This document shows, in pieces, positions 33,340 to 45,877 of a stretch of DNA of 64,000 nt (position 1 is the stretch's first letter; each line of letters begins with the position of its first letter). Position numbers and translations under genes: made by a program. Source of the DNA: Apium graveolens (lineage: Eukaryota; Streptophyta; Magnoliopsida; Apiales; Apiaceae); assembly GCF_009905375.1 (NCBI RefSeq), contig NC_133648.1, forward strand, positions 306,978,565 to 307,042,564, read 5' to 3'. The notes beneath the pieces were generated by a model. The model had not been told where the DNA came from, searched no databases, and saw only the letters and a program-made list of their open reading frames with translations.

Positions 33340-34630
33340 TAAACATAATAAACCTTCAGGTTCGAAACGTGTCAGGTATGAGGCACTTTATCATCGCTCA
33401 GGGTTTCCAGCTTGTAGGATCCTCGCCCTAATGTTTTCTTGACCTTATACAGCCTTTCCAAGTTAGGGTTTAGCTTCCCTTTCTCTTCAACTCCTGACGC
33501 CTCAATCTTTCTTAAGACCAAGTCTCCTTGCTGAAAGAACCTTTCTTTAACCCTTCTATTGTAATAGAGGGAGGCTCTTTATTGATGCTCTGTATTGCGG
33601 GTGTTGGCCTCATCTTTAACCTCGTCAATGAGATCGAGAGCGAGACTCGTGCCTTCTTCATTGGTTTTTGGTTCATAAGCTTTGATCCTAGGGAAGGGAA
33701 TTTATGTATGATTTCAAGGGGCACCACAGCCTCGGCTCGGTAAGCCATCATAAATGGGGTAGCTTCAGTAGTCACTTAACAGGAGGTACGATATGCCTAT
33801 AGTATAGGCAACAACTCCCAAGTGTTCCTTGAACGTTCAACCTTTTTCTTAAGTCCATCAAGGATGATTATGTTAGAAACTTCCGCCTGCCCGTTTGCTT
33901 GTGGGTGAGCAACCGAAGTGAAGTGAAGCTCTATGATGTTATCATTGTAGTACTCTTTGAATTCCGCATTATCAAATTGTCGCCCATTATCCGTGACAAG
34001 GATGCGTGGGATCCCAAATTGGCATATCACATTCTCCTAGAAGAATTGGGCAATTTGCTTGGTGGTTATCTTGGCTAGTGCTTTAGCCTCAATCCAATTT
34101 GTTAAGTAGTCTATGGCTACCATAATGAATTCTCTCTGTCCCGATACTACAGGAAATGGTCCAAGTATATCCATTCCCCTCATTACAAAAGGGATGGGTG
34201 TGCTGATAAGCCTCTCAGGGGGCTGTCGTACTATCGGGGCGTGCCTCTGGTACCTGTCACATTTCTTCACATAAGTCTTTGTATCTGCTAGCATGATTGG
34301 CCAGTAGAATCCTAATCGAGTTATCATGTGAGTGAGGGCCCTGCCCCCCAAGTGTTGCCCACAAATCCCTTCACGGGCTTCTTTAAGCGCCTCCTCTGCT
34401 TCAAGAGGTCTCAAGTACTTCAGGTACGGGATAACAAAGGATCTTTTGTAGAGAAGGCCTTTAATCAATGAATATCTCAATGCTCTAACCGACAGATTGC
34501 GTGCCTCTTGGGCATCATCGGGGAGCCACCCAGTCTCTAAGTGGGTCCTGATCAGATCTATCCAACAGCTTCTCACACCAACCAGTGCTATCATATTTAT
34601 GACATGAATAGTAGGGGTCTTCAATACCTG
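33340..34630 (-). pseudogene. Integrase of Tat element B
   Basis: The zinc-finger region is GICGQHLGGRALTHMITRLG then KKCDRYQRH, in which the second zinc-binding Cys of element A (CDRCQ) is replaced by Tyr. Core residues remain: D in GMDILGPF, D in VTDNGRQF, E in ANGQAE. Breaks separate the frames at 34037-34624, 33797-34030 and 33512-33775. The C-terminal part (33340-33510) is frameshifted. It is non-functional. Confidence 0.85.
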
Positions 34631-34633
34631 GAA

Positions 34634-35060
34634 TTAGATACGTATTGAATAGTTCTCGATGTCAGACGAGGCGAACTGGGACAAGGCATCCGCCGTAGTG
34701 TTCTCCTCTCTTGGAACATGTTTTGCGTACCATTCATCAAACTGAGTCAATATCCCCTTTATGACTCTCAGGTACTTGGCTATATTATCATCTTTGGCCT
34801 CAAACTCTCCATTAACTTGAGCAACTACAAGTCTTGAGTCTCCACAGACCTTCATGTTTTTGTCCCTCTCGGCTCTAGCCAAGCCTAAGACGGCTATTAA
34901 TGCTTCGTATTCTGCTTCATTGTTCATAGTTGGAAAGTCCAACTTCAAAGCATACTCAATCATAAACCCATAAGGGCTTTGCGAGACTAGGCCTGCACCA
35001 CTATATTTTGTTTTGGATGCCCCGTCAAAATGGAGAACCCAATACTCTTTTAGGGTTGTT
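34634..35060 (-). pseudogene. Second (archaeal-type) RNase H of Tat element B
   Basis: MIEYALKLDFPTMNNEAEYE..., SRLVVAQVNGEFEAKDDN and ENTTADALSQFASSD match the domain in element A. The N-terminal YWVLHFDGAS-type segment lies in a separate frame upstream (34980-35060). Confidence 0.8.
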
Positions 35061-35119
35061 TCTTAATCCTTCTCTTTCTCTCCTCCTTCCGGGGTTACTA
35101 ACTCTTACCCCCCAACTTC

Positions 35120-36468
35120 TTGGTCGTTAATGATACATTAGACCATAAAGTCTGCTAAGGCCTGAGCCTTGATGGACGTTCAAGGCTTGTACATGATGTC
35201 AAATTCTCCTAACTCAATTGCCCATTTAATGAGCCTCCCACTATCCTTCGGGCTATGAAGAATGTTTCTCAAAGATTGGTTCGTCAGGAATTTGATCTTG
35301 TAAGCCTGAAAGTATGGTCTCAGCTTCCTCGAGGTTGTAATGAGAGCAAGCGCGAACTTCTCCGTGGTGGAGTAATTCAAATCTGCTCCATGGAGCATCT
35401 TGCTTACGTAGTATACAGGCTTCTGGAGTTTCTATTCTTCCTTCATGAGGAATGCACTCACGGCTTGTTCAGATACCGCCAAGTATAGATAAAGGGTGTC
35501 CTACGGACTTGGTTTGGCCAACAACGGGGCTTTAATTATGTACTTCTTTAGCTGTTCAAAGGTCTCTTGGCTCTTAGCTGTCCATTAAAAAATTTCAGCT
35601 TCTTAAGGGTCCTCAAAAAGGGCAGGAATTTGTCTCCAGACTTGGAGATGAACCTCTTTAGAGCTGTGATTCTTCCTGTCAGCTTCTGAATGTCCTTGAT
35701 GGAGCGTGGTGGCTCCATGTCCAGGATTGCTTTGAACTTGTCGAGGTTATCCTCTATCCCCTTTTGGAGACCATGTGACCCAAAATATTTTCGGACTCAA
35801 CACCAAAAGCACACTTGGCTGGGTTTAACATCATCTTGTGGTGCCTCAACACTTCAAATGCCTCTCCTAGGTGACTAATATGATCGGTTTTGCTTAGAAT
35901 TTTGACTAACATATCGTCAACATAGAACTCCATAGTCTTCCCAATTAGATGGGCAAATATCTTATTTACCAATCTTTGGTAAGTAGCTCCTGCATTCTTA
36001 AGTCCAAAAGCCATAACAAGGTAACAAAAGACACCAAAGTTAGTTATGAAAGATACCTTGAGGGTGTCATCCTTATACATTTTAATCTGATTATAACCAA
36101 TGAAGCCATCAATAAAGCTTAGCATCTCGTGTCCAGAAGTGGCATCGATTAGCATATCAATCCTTGGTAGGGGTAGCAGTGAAGTCGATGCACATCCTCC
36201 ACTTTCCATTAGCCTTCTTAACCTTTACGGGGTTGGCCAGCCATTCAGGGAATTACACTTCCTCAATGAATCCAACTCCTAGGAGCTTCTCGACCTCCTG
36301 TTTAATGGCTTTCAGCCTATGAGGGGCATAAGTTCTCTTTTTCTGCTTTACAGCCTTCCAAGTCGGATCGAAGTTTAACCTATGAGTTATAAGGTTCGGG
36401 TCAATCCCAGGAATATCAGTTGTTGTCCAAGAAAACACATCACTGTTCTTCTGGAGAAAAGTTGTCAA
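35120..36468 (-). pseudogene. Reverse transcriptase and gypsy RNase H of Tat element B
   Basis: Domain order is as in element A. The catalytic FYVDDMLVK is intact and MSFIDGF-type and MAFGLKNAGATYQRLVN motifs are present. A deletion near 36175 removed the LNDACPKD segment of motif A and shifted the frame (CIDFT is followed at once by LLPLPRID). The gypsy RNase H follows with ADLNYSTTEKFALAL at 35398-35180. Further stops lie near 35600 and 35445. Confidence 0.85.
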
Positions 36469-37909
36469 TTAGCCTTTCAAGGGCTTGTCTAGAGATGCTC
36501 CAATAAACGTGACCTTCTCTGGGTCTAAGGAATCTAGGGGAATTGGGACCAAGTCCTCTGCTGGCTTCCCTCGAAGTTCGTCATTTTCTCGGACATCCAT
36601 GTCTTTTATGGGGATAACCTTCCCCTCAGTTCTGTCGGGCCTAAGTACTGCAACATAGCAACTGCGGGCCATCTTCTGATCTCCTTTCGCTTTTCCAACA
36701 CCATTCCTCGTTGGGAACTTCAGTACCATGTGGTAGGTTGAGGGCACGGCTTTAAACGCATGGATCCCTGTTCTACCCATGATAGCATTGTAAGTAGAGG
36801 CTGCCTTAAAAACCTGAAAGTTCAACATCCGTGTGGCCTCCCTGGGCTCTACCCCGATAGTCACGGGAAGTTGTATTACTCCTTCGACTTTGCATTCCAC
36901 ATGGTTAAACCCATATATGGGTGCCTCAGATGGAGTTAGTTGAGAATCATTGTATCCCATCCTTATGAATGTGTCATGGAAAATGATATCCACGGAAGCT
37001 CCATTGTCCACTAGGACCCTCATAACAGGACAATTTCCAATTACCGGTGTGATAACCAGGGGATCATCCTGACAAAATTTCAAATCTACAAGGTCTGGGT
37101 CACCAAATTTAAGCATCATCTCTGACTTAGAACGCTTAGATGGCTCTCCAACTATGCTCATTACTTCTCTCGCATAAGCCTTTCGAGAGTTCCTCGTAGA
37201 CCCAGCTGCTGTAGGACCTCCTGAAATCATATTGATTACTGGCCCTCGGGGTTGTGGGTTGCGATCTCAGTCGTTACACCTTCGATCGTCATCTCTTCGG
37301 TCATTATCTCTTTTTTGGCTTCCAGCCTCTTTAACCTTGGTGAAATGTCCAAACTTTCCCCTCTGGATAAAATACGCAATCTCATCCTTGAGTTGCCTAT
37401 AATCATCAGTGTCATGATCGACATCTTTGTGGAACCTGCAGTATCGACTCTTGTCACATTTCTCGGGGTCTCCCCTTAGTGGTTTCGGCCATTTAAACTC
37501 TTTGTCCTTCTCAATTTCCATAAGGATTTGGCTCCTTGGAGCGTTCAACCTCGCATACTAAGTGAACATTGGTTGCTGATTCTTTTTAGAAGAGGATGAG
37601 GCGGAGCTTTTTCTAATTCGGGGATACTTGTCCTTGGCATTATACTCCTGATTCGTCTTCCGCTTCTTGTTTCCAGAGGGTTCATTACTCAAAAATATCT
37701 TCTTCATACTTTACTCCACCTTGATATACTTTCCGGCCCTATCCTGGAGCTGCAGCATGCTTTCGGGAGGGCGCTTAGTTAGGGACATCTTAAAGAACTC
37801 GTCTCTAGTCCCTTGCTGTAGGGCTATCATAGTTACCTTATCATCAAGATCAAGGACCTTGAAAGCCTCCTTCGTAAATCGATTCAGATATTCTCTCAGG
37901 GACTCTTTT
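36469..37909 (-). pseudogene. Gag C-terminal part and protease of Tat element B
   Basis: This holds the zinc-knuckle region (CRFHKDVDHDTDDY, in which the last Cys has become Tyr), a basic linker and the protease with VLVDNGASVDII at about 36985-37020. The continuous frame 37230-36469 ends at a stop immediately before the reverse transcriptase. Upstream, stops near 37555 and 37700 interrupt gag. The gag start lies across the CACTA insertion at 42922-43982. Confidence 0.85.
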
Positions 37910-38896
37910 CACTACGCCATAGATTGGATTCTGCAACCGTTCACACCGGGGTTGCAAACAAAAGTGTAATAATAGCCTTTTAAACCCATGTTAATCGCAA
38001 CCCCTATTTTTTGATGTTGCGGTATAGTCAAAATGTGTTACCAAAATGACATAGATGATTTTTTATTTTAACTAATTAATAATTATTTACATAGTAATGA
38101 AATTATAATTGAAATATATATTTTATTTATTTTTAGAGGTTAATAATATTAGTGTAGTGATTTATAATATTATATTGATAAATTTAACGCTTTATAAAAC
38201 ACAATAATCCATTAATTAGTTGATATATTGATCATTTTACGATGTTTATATATTTTTTAATTTATTTATTTCTCATAATTAAATGTTAAAACTAATATTT
38301 ATTAAAAAAGAGAAATTAATGATTTAAATTACAACACTGGTCTAACACTGGTCTAAAAAGAGATATTGATATTACTACATTATTTCAAGAAATTACCATA
38401 GGCATGGAAATATATTGCCAAGATGTTATATTAACATTTTTTTATCTTTAATCAAAAAGGATTGAAATAATCATTTAACATAAAAAAATAATGACAATTT
38501 TATAAATATTTTCTTTAATCTTTTAAAATAGAAAATAATTTTATTTTATTTATAAAAATAATGTAGTCAACTTTTATTATATGTTTGAACTGAACAAATA
38601 TTTTGAATAATAAAAAACATTATATAATTTACGAAAAAAATAAATTTAAATTAAAAAAAGATAGCTAAACATGCCAAATTAAATGGGCCAAATTTTTTTG
38701 ATCCCGTCTAGTCCAAACAATATTGCCGTCTTGTCCAAAATTTCATTTTGGCTGCAAGTCCGCTAAAAACATTCATTTCACTCCCACTTCCCCCACATTA
38801 CTCATTTCAAATCTGAAGAAAACTACGTTAGAATTAGCGAGGAGCATTCGGCTAGTGAGGGAGCGGGGATTTATGGCTTGTTCAATTAAATGGGAG

Positions 38897-39000
38897 ATTG
38901 GGGATTTAGGGCTTGGATTCAATTAAGTGGGATATTGGGGATTTAGGGCTTGGATTCAATTTAGTGAGGGATTTAGGGCTTGGATTCATTTAAGCTTGGA
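38897..39000. repeat. Three imperfect copies of a GGGATTTAGGGCTTGGATTC unit
   Basis: The words recur at about 38900, 38938 and 38968 with 31-37 bp steps, inside CACTA 1. Confidence 0.8.
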
Positions 39001-39053
39001 TTTAGGGATTTTGTGGGAGGTATTATCCTCACTCGATTTTGTGGGAGGTATTA

Positions 39054-39093
39054 TCTCTCTCTCTCTCTCCCTCTCTCCCTCTCTCTCCCTCTC
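39054..39093. repeat. CT-rich microsatellite
   Basis: TCTCTCTC and CCCTCTCT runs lie inside CACTA 1. Confidence 0.9.
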
Positions 39094-39742
39094 TACCTGT
39101 GCCTGTGTGTTTGATACTCTGTTTATGTAATATTTGATATTGTAACTCACTGTGCATGAAATACAATTACATTAAGGATGATTAACTTTTTTGTCATGTT
39201 TAATCTACTGTTATCCTTGTGTGTTTTGATCTAGGTATGATGAAACACTTGATTATTAACTGATAAACTGATTACGATCCTCGCCTTCAACAATCTTGTC
39301 TGCCTTGCACAACTAAAAAGTTAAACCTATTTATATATTTTTTCACCATGGTATTTTTTTCCTGCAAAGTCAAATATGTTCTGTTTTTATTTCTAAGTTC
39401 ATGGAGTTGAATCATTGGTGACTGACTGACTGGAGGGGTGGGGGGGACTTCTTGGTGGATCTACATTTACTCAACTGATTGGGCATATTTATATGGTCCC
39501 CTTCCCCAGTATGACAAAAAGTTGATATTTCTTATGACATATTTACTTAAATGCCACCTCTGCTTTCACATCATCCAGTTTGATCATCATGTGCTGCTTG
39601 TGTTAGATCCCAATCTTTCCAGTTACCCGTGCCAGTTCTTGAAGTTGACATTGCTTTTTGGATTATGCAAGTGCTTTATTTTTTCCTGTAACTATAATCT
39701 AGTGGTGATTACACTAAAGATTAAGATTGTTAACTAATTTAG

Positions 39743-40275
39743 AAGGACAATGTAAATAAATGGCAACAAGATGTGCCCGAGGTTGTGTCATTTGAACATT
39801 TTCCGACAGCAAGTTCATCAGATGCCACGAATGATGAAAGTAATATGGACTCGTCCTCCCCTGTAACTGAAGATCAACATGCTATTGCTGTTGCTGTTGC
39901 AACTGCAGCAGCAGCTGAGGCTGCTGTTGTAGCTGCTCAAGCAGCTGCTAAAGTTGTACGCTTGGCTGGTTATGGATGTCACTCCAAGGAAGAAAGAGCT
40001 GCCATATTAATACAATCATGTTATCGAGGATATTTGGTAACTATCTCTCTTTCTTCTGCTTTGGATACATGACTGCTTATCGTGCATACTTGGGCTTTCA
40101 CTAAATCATTTTAATTTCCAGATTACAGATCTAAGTATTTAACAAGTTAACACTCCATTTTAGTGCTTTAAGATTTTACTTTTTATTGGATGTTTAGGCT
40201 AGACGAGCTTTGCATGCTTTGAAAGGATTAGTGAGGCTGCAAGCATTAGTGAGGGGCCATATGTTGCTGATTGTT
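39743..40275 (+). pseudogene. Captured IQD (IQ67-domain, calmodulin-binding) gene fragment
   Basis: Exon 39743-40036 (after ATTTAG, ending at a GGTAAC donor) encodes [10 protein letters not shown], the Ala-rich stretch [20 protein letters not shown] and [17 protein letters not shown], an IQ motif. After a 161-bp intron, exon 40198 onward encodes ARRALHALKGLVRLQALVRG. This exon join inside the IQ67 domain is the one expected of plant IQD proteins, which bind calmodulin and decorate microtubules or membranes. After RGH the similarity stops and a terminator follows, so only the first part of the domain is present. With introns retained, the capture was from genomic DNA. Confidence 0.82.
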
Positions 40276-42921
40276 GTATCTCTCAGCTGCGTTACTTGGA
40301 CATAATTGATGTGAAAAAGAGTGTAAATTATATTTTAAGTTGCAAGATATCCTTGTCCACGATAGTTTTACTTGTCAGTAATTATATATGACTCTGAAAA
40401 AACTTATATCTATTGTATCAATAAATACAGAAATTGCGACCTTGTGCATCAGTAGATCTCTGGGATCTTCTTTAAATTTATATTTCTAGTGTATCTGGTC
40501 CATCATTTATGTTATATACTTGTTAATGAAATTAGAACTTAAACTCTAAGATATGGGCAACATTATATTGCTGAATTTGTTGCTGGCTATAAGAATTTTC
40601 AAAATGGGAAATATTTAGGTAGTTCATAAGCCTAATCAGGTTAATTATAGAATAGAGGACTGAAGATGTTTCGTGCACCATTACATTTAATGTCCATAAC
40701 TGTGATGTGATGCATAATAAGATTAACCTTTAACCAATATTTTAATGCTTGATGTCTTAATATAGTTGTTGTTTGTCAATATTAGGTTTCCTTCATCCGG
40801 TTCAGGCCCATGGAAATTAAAATTTGGACAGCCTGTATCTCAGTCATGGAGCATATGGTAAATTCCAGTTACCTAGTTCAATATTTGATCAGCTTATTAT
40901 TAGTGACTAGTGGTTACAGTTTTTAGTCGATGCAATGATTGTAGAAATTAGTTTTCACATGGGGGAATTTTAACAATTTTATTGGGGTCCTTGTGTATGG
41001 TAGCAAATTTTTAGTTTACTGGAATGATCTGCTAGCACTAGCATGTCACACACTTATATATGATAATTGTTACAGTCTGAGAGGATTATTGTTTTATATT
41101 TTTTTCTTAATAAAAAATGGAGTAAAGCTTTCTAACCAAGTAAATTAACTAGTATGTATACCACACAATAAAGCTTTATTTTAAGCAAATCACTGCAAAC
41201 CATGTGCCATGTTTATGCAGCAGTCTCTTGTATTTGCATTGGTGATGCTGAATCTTCTTCTCAGGTACACTAATTTTATTCCATATTGTGTTAAGATACT
41301 CAGTGGTCGCATCTCCCTGTGCATGTTGTTTCTGACTAGTGTTACAAGCGCAGTCACTTGATTTGATTGGACCAGTTTACAGCATGGTTGATTCTTTTGT
41401 TGGAGTTCGGGAAAAAACCTCTGTCTTTTTTGTTTATGGGTTCTTATTGATGAAACAGCAGAATCTACAAGAAGCAAGGTCAAATATGTTAACCATTAAC
41501 TGGGACAGAATGACTTTGTTTTCAATGTCAGATTCTGTAACTTATCTTTGCTACAGTTAAAAATGCTAGGGAAAATTTGTTAGTAGTGTTAAAATGTAGG
41601 TGTTCCTTCTTTATAGGAGTATTTGCTTATTAGTTGAACAGAAAGCGGGATACCATATCATAATTCATATCATAATATTAAGTATTTGCATCTTTGTGTA
41701 AAGGATTATTACCTTTGCACAACTTCCTAGGCTTTCCAGTATTTGACAAAAAAAATATCTGGAAATACATTAGTCCGGAAACAATCTTTGCATGTTTATT
41801 AGACTTTATGATCAATTGCTACATATATTATATGGCAACGCTGAGTTATGATAAATTATATTATTTCTATACCCCGAGTTCTGCTAGATGCTTACATTAG
41901 CTCCTGCAGGCTGCATCATTCCAGTTTTTTACGTGTATGATGAAAGCCAGGTTATTGTTTTAATTAGTGGTGAATTTTTTGGTTGACTTGGTGATAAATC
42001 TGTATGTTTAGCTTATTAGGTGAGCCATTGATTTTACAAAGAGTACAAGTACATCAGTGTATAATGCAATTTTAAGATAAGTTTGCATGTGTGTATGGAA
42101 GTCTTGTGTGTGTATTTTGTTTATGCATTTTGGGTTGAACTGCAGGGTACACGCATTGAAAGGGCACCGTTGGGTGACAACTTACAAACAAACAATAATG
42201 AAGATGAAGAAACCTAGTAATGGTGCCAAATAAAGTTGTTACTGTACAGAAACCTCCAGAATCACTAAAGAAGAACAAAATATCAACAAATGAAGTTTCA
42301 GCAAATATCAGTAAAGCAGGACAAAGCTTCAATCTATTCTTCTACTAGAACAGAGTTTTCACAGTTTAGTATAGGTTTTAGTGTATGATATATAGCTTCT
42401 GTTTATCTTTGAATACAATGAAGGTTCTGATGGGGTAACTGATGTTATGGTTGGTGGATTTTGTTGGTTTTAAGACAATGTCTTATTTATGGGCATGCTA
42501 ATTTACAAACAGTTCCTTGCATATTTTTTTGTAAAAGCGTTGCAATATGTCTTTATAATGTTGCTAATAATCAGTGTAAAATGTTGCAAAAAACACTAAA
42601 AATATTGTAAAAAGGTTGCATCAATACCCCACATGTGGGCCCCATTGTGGGGCCCACAAATATTGTACTAATAGCCCAAACCCTACTGTAACACTTTTAA
42701 AGACCTATTGCAACCCCATTGGTGTTGTAGTAGCACGTGATTGTAACGGATAACCAAGGGTTGCAATAGGGTGTCACCGGGGTTGCAAAAAACTCTATGA
42801 CAACGCCTAAAATTGCAACCCCGAAAAAGAGTCGCCATAGACTTTTTTTGGCCTTTAGCAACGTTTTTTGGCCTTTAGTAACGGTTTCTTGGGGTTGCGG
42901 TATCCAGTTTATGGCGTAGTG

Positions 42922-43982
42922 TTTGCTCCTTGGATTATGCCCATAAGAGAGGCGTAACTCTTCTTGTGTACTCTGCCACTTATAAACTGCTTGATAAAAG
43001 CTTGGCTCAAGTCCTTAAAGGATCCAATAGAGTTTGAGGGCAGATGGATTTACCACCTTTGAGCCATACCCGATAGGGTTTGAGGAAAGGCCCGACACTT
43101 AATAGCGTCGTTCACAGGCTGTAGCAATTGGGCGTTAGAGAACGTCCGGACATGATTAATAGGGTCTCCAGTATAATCATGTGCTTTGATGGTGGGTATC
43201 TTGAACTTTCTTGAGATGCGGGCATTCATTATCTCGTCAATGAATTATGGATTTGGATCATCAGGATCTTCTAGGGGCATAAGATCACTTAGATCAGCCC
43301 TTGGGGCAACAACCCTTCTTGGTATTGGACCATCCAGGTCTATGATTGGAGGAAGATCTCTCCGCCTCGGAGCAAATGGGGGTCTTGGGGTCAGCTGCGT
43401 CTCCAGGTCACGCTTCAGCCTTTGGATCTTAGCTTCATGAGCCCTGATCCTCTCCTGGACATCTTGGGGATTCATCCCTTGAGTGCTCCTCGGGCGCTGG
43501 TCAGTACTAGGCATCGGCTCTTTACCAGTATGCCTCCTCCTCGGAGCAACATCGTCATCCAATAATTTGAAGTCTCGGTCAATATAAGGTCTAGAGAATT
43601 CTTGATCCTCCAGAATAGAAGCCAAGCCACGTATGTATTGGGGTATCCACCCTTGTCCTTCACTCCGATTAGAGTGTCCACTTCCTTCATTTTCAGGGTA
43701 AAGAGGCATCCCGTAAAGGGAGTTAATGGTCACGATCATCGAGTACTCATACCCAACGGGTTGAGAGTTCACAGGTGCATGTAGCTGCTGAAATTGGGGA
43801 TTCATCCTTTGGGGAGCCGTGGGATTCATTCCTTGTGGCTGAGCCTCAGTTGCCCTTACCAGGGTTCCTCCTTGGGTGGAGGCATAGGTTGAGTGCGGTG
43901 GTACTTCCACCACTGATGCGATTGTTCGTGATATGACATGAGTGTCTGTTCCACTATTATTTCTGCTCCGTGTATTCACCAT
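42922..43982 (-). pseudogene. Gag N-terminal part of Tat element B
   Basis: The ATG at 43982 opens MVNTRSRNNSGTD, and 245 codons run to a stop at 43245. Further in-frame similarity to element A gag (RISRKFKIPTIKA, GMAQRW, SQAFIKQFISGR) continues to the CACTA insertion point, with another stop after QRW. The segment RPRSTQGMNPQDVQERIR shows that the corresponding stop in element A is secondary. Confidence 0.88.
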
Positions 43983-43995
43983 GGTTGTTGTTGTC

Positions 43996-44013
43996 TTCCC
44001 ACAGACGGCGCCA
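43996..44013 (-). other. Primer-binding site of Tat element B
   Basis: TGGCGCCGTCTGTGGGAA on the minus strand starts two bases from the LTR. Confidence 0.85.
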
Positions 44014-44015
44014 AA

Positions 44016-44546
44016 TATTGTGAAATAAAAACTAGAGTAAGTTAGTATTTAATGTTAGGGTTTTTGAGTTTCGAGATTTAATGGCTGCTCTTGCGTTCGG
44101 GACTATCGGTCCTTGCAAGATGCCTACGCATCTCTGTGTGGTAGAGAATCAAGCCAAAAACGTAGTTTTAGGTTGAGGGGTAGAGCCCTTTATATAAAGG
44201 TGAGTCTAGGGTTAGACTTGTGTTAGGAGACTTGATGGTCAAGTATCTAACTTAGAAGTTGATTAAGAGTCCTATCAGGGAAGGAACTCCAAAAGCTTCT
44301 ATATAGGACTTTGAGTCCGTTTAGGACACATGTCTATGCTCTTCGAGTCGTATTGGGCCTAGTCCGTGAACAGCTTGTGTTCGTGAAACTTGACGACCTC
44401 TGCTGGTGGGCCTTGTCTATATGGTCCGTCTTTAGTCTGCTACGAGCTCGGAACACACAAGACTGTACTGGACTTTAAACAAGAAGCCCAAGTATAATTA
44501 ATGCGGCATTTAATGTGTGTTTAGGATGTATTTTCTATCCATATTA
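44016..44546 (-). repeat. 5' LTR of Tat element B
   Basis: This pairs with 28734-29262. Both ends have mutated (TA...TA in place of TG...CA). A TATA box (TTTATATAAAGG) lies at 44189-44200 on the minus strand. AATTC follows at 44547. Confidence 0.9.
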
Positions 44547-44653
44547 AATTCTAATATTTTAGATAATCTAATGAGATTTTTAAAAGTTTATGAACTACTT
44601 ATTTTTAATTTCTAAGTCACTTTTATTAAATAAAATACACTACCAGAAAAAAG

Positions 44654-44689
44654 GCTAAATTCGACCGAAAAAAATCGGTCGAATTTAGC
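44654..44689. repeat. Perfect 15-bp hairpin in the subterminal region of CACTA 3
   Basis: GCTAAATTCGACCGA (44654-44668) and its exact reverse complement (44675-44689) are separated by six A residues. Related AATTCGACCG words follow at 44725, 44793 and 44833. Confidence 0.9.
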
Positions 44690-45299
44690 TTAATTCGACT
44701 GTGCGCTATCGAATTAAGCTAAATTCGACCGATTTTGAATCGGTTGTAATAAAGGGAGTCGAATTTAGGAGTTCGGTCATATTTAACTAAATTCGACCGA
44801 CTAATTACGACCGGATAATTATGACCGCTTAAATTCGACCGGAGAAATTCGACTGAGGGCGGTCAAATATTAATTTTCGCTTAAAATTTAAAAATCCCTC
44901 CCAAAAAATTGAATTTTCGGAAATAATTTAAAAGGCCCGCCCAAAACTCAAATTCAATGGCATTTGATGAAAAATACCATCCTAAATTCAACCATATTCG
45001 ATGGAATTAACAAACACAATTTTTTTTATAAAATATTGCCGGAAACTGGAAAATTTCCAGAAACCGATCAGATTGCTACATTCCGGTCAAATTTTTTGGA
45101 ACAACCATTTTTACAAATAAAAACATTCTAATAAAAAATGAAGGATTAATTCTAAAAAGAAAAAACAAACAACAAATTATAAAGCCATTAGATTCTCTCA
45201 ATCACTTAAAGAAGATGACACAAGTGCCAATTAATTATTAAAGCCAGTAATTTAACACACAAATTTATGTTTAATATAAGTGCACGTCTCCCTGAATAT

Positions 45300-45877
45300 A
45301 CCAAGCCTTGAGTTTGGAACATCAAAGAGCATTTTATGGTTTTGTTGTTGCAAGCTGGCAATGACGACAATGACATTTAGGACAGAGTTCACATTATCTG
45401 GTGCCCCTGTCATGGCGAGGCAAGTTGTGCTACCAGAGCTGCTATGAATCAGGAAATTGTCTTGAGGGAGTATTCACCACTTTTCCAATAAGGTGATTCA
45501 AGAATCCAATCAGACCATTGAGGGCATCTAGAGATGCCGATATGCCAACATCAATTCTACGACCAAATTCAGAATTACCTATTACCTAGAAAAAATACAA
45601 CTAGATAAAATTATGTATAACTGTATAAGTAAACCAACGGCATAAAAAGTAATCAATACATTTCATAATTATTGTTGTGGATCAGGAAAAAACAACAAAA
45701 CAGCCCCTAAAAACTCCAAAATCACCAACCCAAACAACCAAGCTCCAAATTAAAAAAAAACATTTAGAAAAAAGACATAAAATAAACAAAAATTAGTCAC
45801 ATCTTATCAATCGAAATGTGCATCGGCGGAATCCTGAATCGTATACTTACACTCTCCCGTTGTGTTTCGTGGCTTAA
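45300..45877 (-). pseudogene. Unidentified gene fragment (exon-like pieces) beside CACTA 3
   Basis: On the minus strand an exon-like piece ends at 45851 with a GTAAGTATAC donor. A polypyrimidine tract and TTCTAG acceptor precede 45585, from which an open stretch encodes EFGRRIDVGISASLDALNGL and GFLNHLIGKVVNTP. Another open stretch (about 45420-45260) encodes LAMTGAPDNVNSVLNVIVV. I do not recognise the family. The first exon may continue at 62017-62167, across the Athila insertion. Confidence 0.4.

Larger units (their letters stand above)
37910..42921 (+). mobile_element. CACTA-superfamily transposon 1 (5012 bp) carrying an IQD gene fragment
   Basis: The left end CACTACGCCATAGATTGGAT and the inverted right end (CACTACGCCATAAACTGGAT on the minus strand) form terminal inverted repeats. 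TTT is duplicated on both sides, and removing the insert with one TTT restores the gag frame (GAKES). Subterminal GGGGTTGCAA-type repeats occur at both ends. No transposase domain was recognised, so it is probably non-autonomous. It holds IQD exons, a CT microsatellite and several exon-like pieces I cannot name (40785-40860, 41340-41480, 42146-42215). Strand is given by the captured gene. Confidence 0.9.
28734..44546 (-). mobile_element. Complete Tat-lineage retrotransposon B with target duplication AATTC
   Basis: LTRs at 28734-29262 and 44016-44546 flank a minus-strand gag-pol. AATTC occurs immediately before 28734 and immediately after 44546. The primer site, polypurine tract and domain order match element A. 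The LTRs differ at roughly one site in eight to ten by eye, so the insertion is old. A CACTA transposon (37910-42921) interrupts gag. The 4-kb 3' region (29278-33340) is filled with repeats and traces of the antisense accessory gene. Confidence 0.92.
44638..45877. mobile_element. Left end of a third CACTA-like element (right end not found)
   Basis: CACTACCAGAAAAAAGGC starts at 44638, a typical plant CACTA terminus, followed by clustered AATTCGACCG motifs in both orientations up to about 44880. These include a perfect 15-bp hairpin. No matching inverted end (CTGGTAGTG) was found in the window. An Athila LTR fragment begins at 45878, so the element is either truncated or split by the Athila insertion. 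Confidence 0.6.

Noticed and set aside
37910..42921. IQD pieces as a functional host gene
   Set aside because: The domain is cut off after RGH, followed by a stop, and the whole segment is bounded by CACTA terminal repeats with a target duplication inside a retrotransposon.
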